A stretch of DNA of 64,000 nt from contig LLCB01000037.1 in NCBI GenBank assembly GCA_001414345.1, positions 124,001 through 188,000 of the forward strand, given 5' to 3'. The notes under the pieces were generated by a model. It ran no database searches. It worked only from the letters and a program-made list of their open reading frames with translations, and was not told where the DNA came from. Both the position numbers and the translations under genes were made by a program. The DNA is from Hymenoscyphus infarciens. Taxonomy: Eukaryota > Ascomycota > Leotiomycetes > Helotiales > Helotiaceae. Positions within the stretch are counted from its first letter, which is position 1; each line of letters opens with the position of its first letter. Shown here in pieces: positions 22,040-34,140 of this stretch.

Positions 22040-24061
22040 CCATCAATTGTTCTAACTGTGCTAAGTGTAAAATCAATTTCTCCTCTATCAAAATTATCTC
22101 TTATAGTCTACTCACACTATCTTAGATAGCCCTTTCTTCGTCTTCTATCTTCTCCTCCTCCGTCGTTTCAAGCTTCTTAGCTCTTCTCGTTGTCTTTTCA
22201 AAGGCGCTTAAATAACTTAGATTTCTTCTCTAATATATTATTTAGATTAAAAGATGTTTTAAGTCCTTTATTAGCTTCTAAGTCTCGTGACTCTCTCTCT
22301 TTCGTAATTAGTAGAGTAATAAGCTAATCTATCAAAACTATAGAGATATTAGTATAGCTTTTCTTATCTCTAAAGCTACGAAAAGATAGAAGAACTCTCT
22401 CTCTAAGTTAGAATTTAGTTAGTATAAGCGTTTTCTAGAAAGTAGTCTTACTTATATATCTTAGTCTTTTCTAGAACGATTAATACTACTCTAGTAATAA
22501 TATTATTATTATAACTATAAATAAATAACTATAAATAAATAACTATATTTATAAAGAGAGAAAACGCTCTCTATTTAAATCTCTCTAATCTCTCTTTTTG
22601 AAAAGTATTATTATTATTATAATAAGAAGAATAAATAAGCTTTATTATAGTAATTAACGTTCTTATAAAATAGAGAAACTAATACTTCTTATTTATAAGT
22701 TATAAAAACTCTATCTAATTTAAGTATTTAAGTTTTCGTTTTCGTTTTTATTTTCGTTTTTATAGCTAGTACTAGTACTAGTACTACTTAAAACAAAGCG
22801 TCTAACTATTTATTAAAAATATAGAAACCTTATTTATTACTTTCTAATTTTATTACTCTCTCTATCTAAGAAATTATTAAAATAATTAAAATATTTTATT
22901 TTAACTAAACTAAAAGAGTTAGAAAGAAGAGAAAAAATAGATTACTAAAGTAAAGAACCTAGTTAGAGGTCTTACTAAGAAGATATATAATATAAGAATA
23001 GTATAGATTATAGAATAAATTAGAAGACTAGAAAAAGACTAGGTTAGATATATAGAAATAAGAGCTACGAAGTTAATATTAAGATTACTATATTTTAAGT
23101 ACTAGATCTATAAAAGCTTCTTTTACGATTTTAGCTTTCTTTCTCTATAATAGATATAACGCTTCTTATATAATTACTTTTTCTTAGTAAACTACTTAAG
23201 TTACTATTTAAAAAAATATACTTTATAGCGAGATTAAGACGTAATAATTAGAATAAATATAAAAAAAATCTAGATTCTAGAAGATTTAATTATATTTTAA
23301 AAGAGCTTCTATTCTAAGTATAATATAAGTAATCTCTAGAAAAGAAGCTCTAAATAAGTAGATAATCGCGTAACTCTAGTAGTATATATAATATATCGAA
23401 ATACGTCGAGTAGCTTAGCTACGGATTATCTTAGCTTATTAGCTACTACTCTCTATCTCTCTACTTTATCTACTAATTATATCTCTCTATTCTAAAAAGC
23501 TACTCTAGTGTCTAAGAGAATTTAGTTATTTTTTTAGTAAGACTAACTACTATAGCTGATTTTAAGACTATATTTCTACTCTCTCTACTTTCTCTACTAA
23601 TAATACTCTATTAAGCTTATTATATACTTTTTAGATAGAATAGAAGAAGACCTTTCTAGCTAACTATATACGAGCTTAATAGCTTTTAAATTAGTTATAG
23701 TATACTCTTATAAAGTTAGTATAAAGTAGAGAAAAGAATTAGAGATATTAGATATAAGAGTTTTCACTTTCTTTTACTTAAACACTTCTTAATTAGACTA
23801 CTTTAGGAAGTCTCTATAAAGCCTAGTTTCTAGTATATTATAGAGTAAGATTAAGGCTTTCTTTTAAGCCTACTCTTATCTTAATAGCTCTTAAAACAAG
23901 CTCGATATACTAATTTTTAGATAGAGGATTTCACTTAAATAAAATATCTATTCTCTTTCTCTCTTATTTACTTTTTAAATAATACTTTAAATAGAAAAAT
24001 AACTTTATATTCTAGTAGAGAAATACGTCTTCTATCTTATCTAGCTTATATAGTATTAATA
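22040..24061. other. RIPed AT-rich block left of the gypsy element
   Basis: Extremely AT-rich, TAG/TAA-dense in all frames, no intact gene. It contains a RIPed copy (about 23330-23426) of a sequence also present unmutated at about 30285-30381, so the retroelement landed inside an already repetitive block. Microsatellite-like CTAGTA runs occur near 22770. Confidence 0.6.
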
Positions 24062-24066
24062 GATAG

Positions 24067-24257
24067 TGTGACGGCCTTCTACAAATATATAAAGAGAGTG
24101 CTTGTAGAATAGTACCTAGTATTAAGGAAAACTAAACTAAAGAGAAAAGTGAAGAGTGTAGGTACTCTGGCTTTATTTATATATATTAAGCGAAGCTTTA
24201 GTAAAGCCTTAGGCTAACCTGGTTATATGAGTAACGTATATAACTAGGACTATTATA
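24067..24257 (-). repeat. 3' LTR of the gypsy element
   Basis: 191 bp, beginning TGTGACGG and ending TATTATA on the + strand. Differences from the partner LTR are nearly all C/T and G/A transitions. Confidence 0.85.
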
Positions 24258-27200
24258 CTACCCCTTTTTTAAAAGGGCTCTCTATAACTAAGTGGCTTTA
24301 TCCTCTTTTAATATAGGAGTATTAAGCTCTAGCTTACTATAATCCTCCCTCTTAGTCTTATATACTGTTTTCTATAGTAGAAGAGCTTCTAGGGGACTAG
24401 CTATTTTTAGCTTCTCTAAATAGAACCTCTCTACTAGTTATAGCGTATATATTAGTTATTAAGCTAGATACTAATTAAGGTCTTTATTATAGCCTTTCTA
24501 CTTAATTTAGTAATAGAGGGACTATTATCTCTTCTTACTAGCTAGTATTTCTTTAACCTCTTATTCCTCTTCTTTATTTATAATAATCGGCAGGGGTAGT
24601 ATAACTACTTATCCTAGTAAGGGGTTATTTATAGCCTTATATAACTTCTTAGAGGCGAAGATAGAGTGAACTTTAATAGAAGCTAGCAGTTATAATTAGA
24701 AAGTAGAACCTACTTCTTTAAGAATCTTAAAAGGGCTAGCTATCTAGTAGTCTAGCTTTCGGCTTAGTTATTAAGTTACCTAGTCCTTTATTATAACGAA
24801 GACTATATCTCTTACTTTAAAATCGACGTCTTATCTATGTTTATTTACGTCTTATTCCTTCTTTTATTAAGCTTTTAATATATTTACTTAGCTAATATCT
24901 AAGACTTCTTAGATTATCTTTATAACTACTATAGCTTCTTCTTATAATAGCTGTTCTTTTATATTAGCTAGTTCTAGTATTTACTAGTTAAACAAGGTTC
25001 TTAGTATATATCTCTTTTATAACTTAAAAGGTAATATTCTAATAGTACTATAAGGTAGTACTAACTATATATAGTCTATTATTAGAAGGATCTTAGACTA
25101 ATTAGTATAATAATAATCAATATATAGCTATAAGTACTAATCGAGGTATTAATTTATAATCTTAGTCTAGCTATCTGTTTAAGCGTGGTTTATAGTTAAG
25201 AGTTAAAGCTAAATACCTAGGATTTAAGTAAACTCCTTCTAGAACATAGTAATAAAGTAAAGGCCTCTATTTAATATTATGCTTTCTAGAATCCTATAGT
25301 ATCATAGAACGTGTTTAATATATAACCTCGCTATCTATTTAGAAGTAATATTCTTATAGTAGAGTATTAAAATAGACTATTTAGATAAGTAGTCTATTAC
25401 TATAAATACGTTATTATAACTATACTTATTAACTAGAAAGGACTTAAAATCTATAGCTATATATTACTATATATATAGTAGTATTAGAAGTAGGTGTAGA
25501 TAGCTAGGTATTTTGTCTTAAAGAATATCTACTCTTCTATAATTATAATAGTTTTATATATATCTTATAATATTAGCTTTTATGTTTTACTAGATATATC
25601 TTAAATATAGAATCTAGTAGGTCTTATCCCTTCCTAGGTAAGCTAAAAGTATTTGATTATAAGCTTTATAAATCAGGTCTATTCTTAGTATATCTATATC
25701 TAGTACTACTAAGTAGTTTTAGTAAAGTAAAAGGCCTTCCTCTAAGGTATATAGGGAATTAGTATTAGTTTTAGCTTATACTTATATAGCTTAAAGTATT
25801 ATAGTATCTTTATTTACTTAGCGGATTTATTTTAAAAGTATAAATAATTCTTAGAAGTAGTTATTATTAACTAGAGCTAGTATAATCAAGCTTATTTTAA
25901 CCTCTAAGTCTTTAAGCGCTTCTATATTAACTTATTTCTTTATTAAGAGTATATAGGTCTAGTACTACTCTTTAAGTTCCTTCTATAAATATATCTTATT
26001 TGCTTTATAAGTTAAAGTATCTATCTTATTATTCTTATGCCTTAAATAGAATATAATAATAAAATAGTACTTAGCTAAAGCTTTAGCCTACTTTACTTAA
26101 TAAGTAGTAAGTTACTTAGTAGTTATAAAGTACTTAAGTGCTTTATAATTAGTATAAATATAGATTTTTAAATAAGTGTTTTATAGTTCTGGTCTCTATT
26201 TTATAAGTAAGTATATAATAGTAAGTAGCTCTTTATTATATATTTCGTAGTTATACTTAGCTAGAGATATAGTCTTACTAAAGTAGGTTATAGGGTACTA
26301 TTCTCTATTAGCTTATTATTATTATAATACTCTAGTAATAATTCTATTTAAAGCGTTTATCTCGATTATAGTAAGGAGATTAGAAGAGTAATAGTAGAGG
26401 ATTAGTATAGAGGTAAGTATTGTTTTTAGGTCTTTAAATGCTTCCTAGTACTTCTTATTAAAATTAAAAGGTATGTTATTCTACGTTAGGTATACTAAGA
26501 GCTTTATAATTATACTATAGTTCTAGATAAACCTTTAGTAGAAGTTATAGAAACTAAGGAAGCTTTAAACGCCTTTTACTATCTTTAAAGCTTACTATTT
26601 CTATACTACTAAGACCTTTTTAGGGTCTACTTTAATACTGTTAATACTAATAATAAACCTAAGATATTTCGTCTTCTTAATATTAAACTTATATTTCTTA
26701 ATATTAACTTATAACCTAGTATCTTTAAGACGTTAAAGGACTTTTTATATATACTCTTTATATTTAAGGACATTTAATAAGTAGATAAGGATATTATCTA
26801 AATAGGTAGAGTAGAAGTTGTCTAGATAGTTAAATAGGACGTTGTTTATATAGCACTAGTAGGTAGATAGGCTATTTATTAGACTAAATAGTAGGACCTT
26901 ATACTTATATATTTTATAGTAGGTATAAAAAGTAGTTAATTCCTTAGTATCTAGATCTATTTATATATAGTAGAAGGCTTACTAGATATCTAGCTTAGTA
27001 AAAATACAAGCTTAACTAATATATATAAACGTTTTATTAATTAGAGGTAATAGATAGCAGTCTTTTTAAGTAAGATTATTAAGTTTTTAGAAGTTAATAT
27101 AGAAACATAGCCTTCTATCTGCTTTCTTTATAAATAGAACAGGAGTAGTAAAAGGGGACTAGCTATATTTAATAAACCCTTTATAGAGATTCTCTAAAAT

Positions 27201-29675
27201 ATATTCCTTTATAGCTAATAACTCTTCTATAGATATCTTATATAAAGGGGAATATCTAAGAGTATTTAGACCTTTAAGATTAATCTTATAGTTATAGTAT
27301 TAGTAAGGTAGGAGGGTGTCTAAGGTAGCCTTAGAAAATACCTTTTTAAAGTCTTAGTACTTATTAAGAAGAGCGATATTAGAGGTTATATCTAGTTCTT
27401 AATTAGCTATAATAGTATTAATTTCGTATATACTTATAGTAAATATCTTACTATTCTCTTAGAGTAAGTAATAATGTATTTCTATAGCTAAAATAGCTAA
27501 AATGTCGATAATAGAGTTTAACTTTTTTAAGATAAAGGGTTTCTAATAGTATACTAGAGTAAGCACCTTCTTTATAATACCTTTAAGTTCTTTCTTTATA
27601 ACTTAGTATTTTACTTATATTAAGGACTTATAGCCTCTCTTACCACATATAGTCAAGGTATAACTAGCCAGGGTTATAGTATTGATTTTAAGGTAATCTA
27701 TAAGCTCTAAGAGCCTTCTACCTTATCAGCGTTGTTTATCTATTTCTATAGCTTAGTTATAAGTATTAGCTTTATTCTAATAAGAGGGTATAGAGTCTTT
27801 TAGTTATATAGCGTCTTAAGAGAGAGGAGTTAGCTATTAAGTAGAGAAGTGAGGCTTAAGGTTATTAGGTTAGAGTAGTTTTTAATAAGTTATATCAATA
27901 TTAATATAAAAGTACTTAAAGAACTTTTAGCTAAGGATAATGTTATATAGACCTAAGTCTAAGAGGATAAATAGTATATTAAAGAACTTATAGCTATCTA
28001 AGATATAATTTAAAAGGAGATAGTATATAGCTTTACTCTTAATTTCTCTATTATATCTATAAATCTTAATAGAGGTAGGAAGTCTTTTAGTCTTTAAACT
28101 ATAGAACTTTATAAGATTATAACTAAGTTATATATTTATAAAAGAAAAGGTATTTACTTTAAGGTTATTAAGAGTAGTGGTTTATATATTAAATCTATTA
28201 ATAGTTATTATACTAGGTAAAGTAAACGCTTTTCTACTAATTAATAACTATAGATTAATCTTAGAGAGATTAATCCTATATTTACCTAAAGAAGAGTCTT
28301 TTTTTAGACTTCTTTGTTTCCTAACTCTAAGCTAGTATCTTTTCTTTTAAGCTCTTTAAGGTTAACTTTATATATTCTTAGCTTTAGATAATCCTTAACG
28401 TAATAACTAGGCTTACTATAGTTAAAGCACTTATCCAATAGTCTTAGAGTTAAGCGGTTATTTATAGTAGAGGTGTTAGAGCGTCTAAGAGGGATAAAGA
28501 GGGCTATAAAGGAAGAAGGGCTAGTAGACGTAGAAGTAGGCGTATATAGGTTTAAAGTAAGAGGAAAGTTCGTTACTTATACTTTTTAAGAAGTAAGATT
28601 TTAGAGATTACTATTAACACTACTTATAAGATTATAAAAAGAGTTTATATCTCTCTTAGCTTAAAACTTAGTAATAATAAGAGATTAGTATAGTATAGGG
28701 GTTAACTTATTCTATAAGTCTTTTACTTAGTCTTATAGGAGAACTTCGGCTTTATCTATAAGTTATTAGAACTTAGTATAGAAGTCGTAGAAAGTTTCTA
28801 TCTTTAATATAATAAGGTCTTAGTATTAGATATAAGCTTCTTAGTATAAGTAAAGGCTAATAGCAATGTTTTAGAGGTAAGTTAACATCTCTTTATAGCT
28901 ACTAAACTAGTTAATAGTATTAAACTTATATCTTAGGTAAATATAGTTTTAGGCTCTTTTAGAAGTATAGTAGAAAATTAAATTTATCCTTACTTCTTTA
29001 GACTTAAAGTAGTTAGTATTAATAGATAACTTTATTATGATTTTAGTTTCCTAGGTTATATAAGTAAATTCGTCTTCTATAGTAAATTAGTAAGGATTAG
29101 CTATCTTACTTATCTTCTTAGATAACAAAGCTACAAAAGAGGAACGAGTTATATTAAGAGTTTATAGCTAAATAGGGGTATATTAATAGGAAGTACTAGC
29201 TATATTTAAAGTATTTACTTTAAGTTTATAAACTTTACTTATTAACAAGGTTATTACTTTAAGAATTTATTATAAAGTAGAGTTAAGTAGAGGTGGTTTA
29301 GGGATCCTATACTATAAGGAACTAGTAGTTGCCTTAGTAGGAGGAGGTAGTAGTAGTATAGTAATAGCCGGTGTATATATTTTTTTAGGTTAAGTTCTTA
29401 AGCTAGATTAAGACGTGATATTAATAGAAGAGAGAAGAGAGATTAGCTCTACTAACTCTAAAGTAGAATAGAATAGTTCTTAGGTTAATAAGTTACCTTT
29501 AAAAGACTTGACATAGCTAATAGAAGAATACTAGACCTTACTACTTAACATAAATAGGTTAGGCTTTATAAAAGAGGAAGGTGAATTTAGTAGATTTAAT
29601 ATAAGTAAATATATATATTATTATTAGGATATTAGTAAAAGCCTTTCTAGGTAAAGAGGGAGAGTTTAGTTTTAG

Positions 29676-29866
29676 TATAATAGCCCTCTATAAATATATA
29701 AAGAGAGTACTTATAGAATAGTACCTAGTATTAAGGAAAACTAAACTAAAGAGAAAAGCAAAGAGTATAGACACTCTAGCTTTATTTATATATATTAAGC
29801 GAAGCCTTAGCAAAGCCTCGGGCTAACCTGGTTACGTGAGTGACGTATATGACTAGGACTGTTATA
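29676..29866 (-). repeat. 5' LTR of the gypsy element
   Basis: 191 bp, the same length as its partner. TATAATAG here corresponds to TGTGACGG in the other copy, showing that the canonical TG end was lost by transition. Confidence 0.85.
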
Positions 29867-30284
29867 GATAGCGTTATTACTAAGTACTTATAGAAAAACG
29901 TTTTTATAATTTAATAGTTATTATTCTAGAACTTAATACTTAGTTTTAGTAGTCGGTACTTTCTCTAGAGAACGTTTAGTACTATTATAAAGTATATATT
30001 ATCTAATATAAAAATAGATAAATTTTTATTCTATTCTTACTCTAATATACCTAGAGTTATAGTTATTAAGTCGTATTTCTTTAAAGTCAAAGACCTAATC
30101 TTATAGTTATCGTTCTTACTAAAAAAATTAACTAAATTCTCTTAGACCCTAGAATAAAGAAGTTGGAATAGCAGGGGTTAAGAGGGGTGTCTAAGCCTAA
30201 TCGGTAATAGTGGTAGCAGGGGGTAGGGGGGGTTCAAGCCTTAACCTCTTGCCTAAGGCTAATATCTTTATTCTGAGAGCTGAG

Positions 30285-30381
30285 ATAACCTAGAATAGAA
30301 GCGCCAAACGAGTAGACAATCGCGTGACTCCAGTAGCACACGTGATGCATCGAAATGCGCCGAGTAGCTTGGCCACGGACA
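30285..30381. repeat. Unmutated copy of a repeat whose RIPed twin lies at ~23330-23426
   Basis: The two ~95-bp segments align without gaps over the core (AGTAGACAATCGCGTGACTC here, AGTAGATAATCGCGTAACTC there). Nearly all differences are C-to-T or G-to-A in the left copy. It marks the right edge of the RIPed block. Confidence 0.7.
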
Positions 30382-32290
30382 CACCTCGGTAGAGAGTTGA
30401 CCTCATTGTACATCGGTAGTAGAAACAGTAGTATATACCTCAGAAAGAGTAAGTAAACGGCGAGCCATCAACACCTCACGAGACCAAGTATGGAAGTACG
30501 CGAGTCGAGTTGTTTCTGGCTCGAAAGGGTTATCGGGTCATGCCGGAAAGATGTTAGTGCCCAACGGTTGATGCTCCACTCCAACCTCACGATGGAAGAA
30601 AGGCGATGGGGAAATGTAGGTTGCCTCGGTCCGTACGGATGCTTGCGTTGTACAGCGTGCGTGTTTCGCAGGTTGAGGGGGAATTGTTCCAGTTCCAATC
30701 GTGATTGCTGTCACATTTTTCATATGTGTTTTTCGAGGTGCAGTGGAGCGCATCGATCGATGCAAGTCACTCTATACATGGCGGAATGGGCGGGCCGATG
30801 TAAAATGGAGAGAAAGGAACTGAAGAGGTGCTTCCGTTGCGACGTTCGTGAAGAATCTTTACCCGTGAGTAAAAGTACATGATTGTTGCAATGTTGTGCG
30901 TACCTGGTGGATAACACTCAACTGCAATATCGCCGAGTGACGAATGAATCAGCTCAGATTAAATGGTTGCAAGCACCAAGTAACCTCACTATCTCTCGAG
31001 ACATGGGATCACGGTCGCTGAAGTGGGATGAGTCGTGTCTCCGGAGACGTTCAATCTCGATTCCGTGACTGGAGTGGGAGTGGGATTCGACGGCATGGCA
31101 TGGCACGCAGCAATCTCGAGTTTTGAGGCCATCGTATCATATCATTGGCAAAGAGGAGGGAGGCTGTGTGTGTCGTAGGAGAGTCATCCATTTGTACATG
31201 CGTGTGCTTTCGTACCGGGTGGATCACGATAGAGGCAAAGGTTGATGATTAACCTGTCTTGCAAAAACACAAGGAAGAGTCTGCTCCGGATGTTTGGGGT
31301 GACAACATAACTCGGCGAGATTGTAAAGAAAGGCCGCTCTTGAAATGGTCCTAGGATATGATATTAACTTCCCACCACAAAAGAGGATTTCGGAATAGCT
31401 TCTGTTGTCGTTATGATAGACCAAACATACAACCAAAAAATAGTAGCTGTGTATGGAGTAAGCGGGAGTTGAGCCAACCCAAAACCAGCCTGGCGGGTTG
31501 CGCTCGCATGGACCGTCATGCGCTCCGTGGCTTAGGCGGGGTCTGGTCCAGAGCAGACGGAGTGTGGTGCGGTGCGAGAAAATGAAAGTATTTCAAATCG
31601 GGTGAATAGGACCGGGCAGGGCAGGGGATAAATATGCATACATATCATTGCTCTTTCCTTGCGTTTCGCGCTGCAAATTACAAATCAATATAAATTATAA
31701 TCTTGACTTTTCTTGTCAGACCATTTCCAGATTTCCAGACTAGACTAGTCCCCTTGGTACGTACTCTTGGCACTAAGGACTAGTTCCAGTGATCTAGTGA
31801 CTCGTGAGTGGCTAGTAGCTAGTCCCGTCTGTTCACCACCATCGGAAAGCCTTGCGTCATGGCACAGTTGTAGCGAGGTAACTTCTCTGAGAAGCCTGGC
31901 CTCGCCCCCAGCCAATCATTTTCCTATTCTCTCCTCAGCTATGAGGCAATACGAGTACCCGACTGCACTCGTTGTCGGCTAGTCTTTGTTGCACAAGTCG
32001 CTCTTACCCCTCCCCTCTTGCTTCGTGCCACATCGTGTCGGAGTATATATATGCGGTCAGGAGCCCCGATGTGATTCACACCTAACTACCTGCCACTACC
32101 ACTTCACACCTAACTACTACTCCACACATAACTACCACTCATCTCCTTCTACTCACTATTCTCTTCCCAGCTCTGTTGATTTTCCTATCCTCAACCACCA
32201 ACATCTACTTCAATTCCTCCTCGATACTTAGCAACCCCGCATTCCCCGCTACCTCCTAGCTCCACGTTCCACCCAAAAGCAAACGCCAAT
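30382..32290. other. Long upstream region of the mannitol-1-phosphate dehydrogenase gene
   Basis: Ordinary GC content and no convincing coding frame. It contains a CCAAT box (GCCAATCA, 31911-31918), a TATA element (32044-32052) and a leader with CACACCTAACTAC-type direct repeats (about 32078-32135) and CT-rich tracts. The unusual length for this genome suggests a large regulatory region or an unannotated non-coding transcript, but nothing specific is seen. Confidence 0.45.
32044..32052 (+). promoter_or_regulatory. TATA box of the mannitol-1-phosphate dehydrogenase gene
   Basis: TATATATAT lies ~240 bp before the ATG, with a CCAAT motif ~130 bp further upstream. Pyrimidine-rich DNA follows as expected for the transcription start area. 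Confidence 0.5.
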
Positions 32291-33555
32291 ATGGGAAAAA
32301 AGGCAGTTCATTTTGGTGCCGGTAATATTGGCAGAGGATTCGTCGCCGAATTGTACGTCGCTCGCTTTCTGCCGTCAACCTGTCTAGCACTTGCAACTGG
32401 TCGGGAAGACCAAACTTCGGGCAATGTGCTAACAACCAATCCAGTCTCCACAAATCCGGTTATGAGGTCGTTTTCTGCGATGTCATGGATGGCTTGATCG
32501 AACAACTACAAAACAACAAGTCCTACCAAGTCATCCAAGTCGGCGCCGAAGGAAACTCGGAGAGCACCATCTCGAATTATCGAGCCATTAATTCCAAGAC
32601 GCACGAAGAAGATGTCATCAACGAGATCACCACCGCCGACATTGTCACTTGCTCTGTGGGCCCGAATATCCTCAAGTTCATCGCTCCCGTCATTGCCAAA
32701 GGAGTTGACAAGAGACCCAATGAGGCAACCCCCCTGGCAGTCATTGCATGCGAAAACGCCATTGGCGCAACCGACACCCTCGCAGGACACATCAAGCACG
32801 AGAAGAACACTCCACAAGATCGACTAGAGGACCACCACGAGCGCGCGCGATATGCCAACTCGGCCATCGATCGTATCGTCCCTGCACAAGAACCAAGCGC
32901 TGGCTTGGACGTCAAGTTAGAAAAGTTCTACGAGTGGGTGGTTGATCGAACACCCTTCCACGACCATGATGTGCCAGCAATCGAGGGTATCAAATGGGTC
33001 GACGACCTCTTTCCATATATCGAGCGAAAACTCTTCACCGTCAACACGGGCCACGCTGCCGCCGCATACCACGGATACTACCATCAAAAGACTACTGTCT
33101 ATGATGCCTTGCAAGACCCCAACATCGTCGCCGAGGTCCGAAAAGCTCTGGCCGAGACGAGTTCTCTGATAGTAGGCAAGCACGGAATTCAAGTGCAAGA
33201 ACAAAAGGACTATGTCGACAAGATCATCACCCGTATCGGCAATCCCCATCTTGAGGATGCCGTTGAGCGTGTTGGTCGAGCACCACTCCGAAAGCTCAGC
33301 CGCAAGGAGCGATTTATCGCGCCAGCGGCTGAACTTGCGGAAGAGGGCAAGGAATTCTCAGCTCTTCTGGATGCTGCTGAGATGGCATTCCGATTCCAAA
33401 ACGTTGAAGGAGACGATGAGAGTTTTGAACTAGCAAAGATCATGAGTGGTAACACACCCGAACAGGTGGTTGAAAAGGTCTGTGGCTTGACGACGAAGGA
33501 CAAAATCTTCCCTCATGTCGTTGAGGTGGTCAAGAAGGTCCAGGCGGATGCATAG
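32291..33555 (+). CDS. mpdA: Mannitol-1-phosphate 5-dehydrogenase
   Basis: Exons 32291-32352 and 32445-33555 (phase 2 junction) give 390 aa, the usual length for fungal enzymes of this family. The Rossmann NAD site GAGNIGRGF is at residues 8-16, followed by VVFCDVMDG. The substrate/catalytic region includes [20 protein letters not shown] and [12 protein letters not shown] (about 229-251), characteristic of polyol long-chain dehydrogenases. It interconverts fructose-6-phosphate and mannitol-1-phosphate with NAD(H) in the cytosol, feeding mannitol storage and stress protection. The intron interrupts the NAD-binding fold just after the glycine motif. No lesions are seen. It has a long upstream region with TATA and CCAAT elements, and its downstream neighbour SEC27 is co-oriented but transcribed separately. 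Confidence 0.95.
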
Positions 33556-34140
33556 GGCGCAGTTTGTTTTTGTGGGTGTTTTTATTATTGCCGGCGAAAA
33601 GGGAGCGTGTTCATGGGATATATCAGGAAGCATTGTCGGGTTGACATGCTGTCGGAATTTGGGCTTGATCGGACATCAAGATCATTCAAAAACAACAGAA
33701 TTCGTGCGATGCCTTGCGGCCTTCACGATGTATAATAAGCAGTGGCTTGAAAATTAATCAAATTGCATCGAATAGTTAATTTCTGATTCTGTGAGATGTT
33801 GATTGTAGAGCGGTGAAGACAACTCGCTGTAAGCTAGCCTAGTCCACATTGAGAATTAGCGAACCTCCACGGGCCTGAACCTCGAGCTTCTAGAGACCAC
33901 GATTATCAAAATACGCCTTGCACTCATTGACCTTCCCCTCCCTCCCACAACTTCGCATACTCCAAGCGCACCTGGGGATCTCTCCTTGCCGAACACCACT
34001 CTCTCACCCATTCTCTCTTCCGAAAACCCTCTCTCGATTGCGACGAATATCTCCGCCCACCGTGGCCTTTTCAACCACTCGATAGCCACACCTTCTACTT
34101 CCTCCCCACTACCTGGGCATACTCAGCATAGTGGTTCAAT
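33556..34140. other. Intergenic between dehydrogenase and SEC27
   Basis: 3' flank of the dehydrogenase and promoter/leader of SEC27. No independent gene supported. Confidence 0.5.

Larger units (their letters stand above)
24067..29866 (-). mobile_element. Complete but RIP-inactivated Ty3/gypsy LTR retrotransposon
   Basis: Two 191-bp direct repeats (24067-24257, 29676-29866) flanked by GATAG duplications at 24062-24066 and 29867-29871 bound a 5.8-kb element. On the minus strand, decayed Gag and Pol can be traced. A zinc-knuckle remnant (CFNxxKPxxYVKD pattern, its second Cys, the Gly and the His mutated) lies near 28385-28430. Reverse-transcriptase remnants (YKYKVLLF, then YLDNILIY in place of YLDDILIY) lie at about 26785-26960. 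The polypurine tract AAAAAAGGGG sits just inside the 24257 repeat, which confirms minus-strand polarity. Every frame is riddled with TAG/TAA, and the element cannot encode protein. RT followed by what should be RNase H and integrase towards 24.3 kb fits a gypsy order. Confidence 0.85.

Noticed and set aside
30490..30882. 130-codon Cys/Arg-rich frame
   Set aside because: Overlaps equally long frames on the other strand, lacks splice or start support and has no protein-like segment.
33856..34089. 77-codon minus-strand frame upstream of SEC27
   Set aside because: Lies in the SEC27 promoter/leader with no supporting signals.
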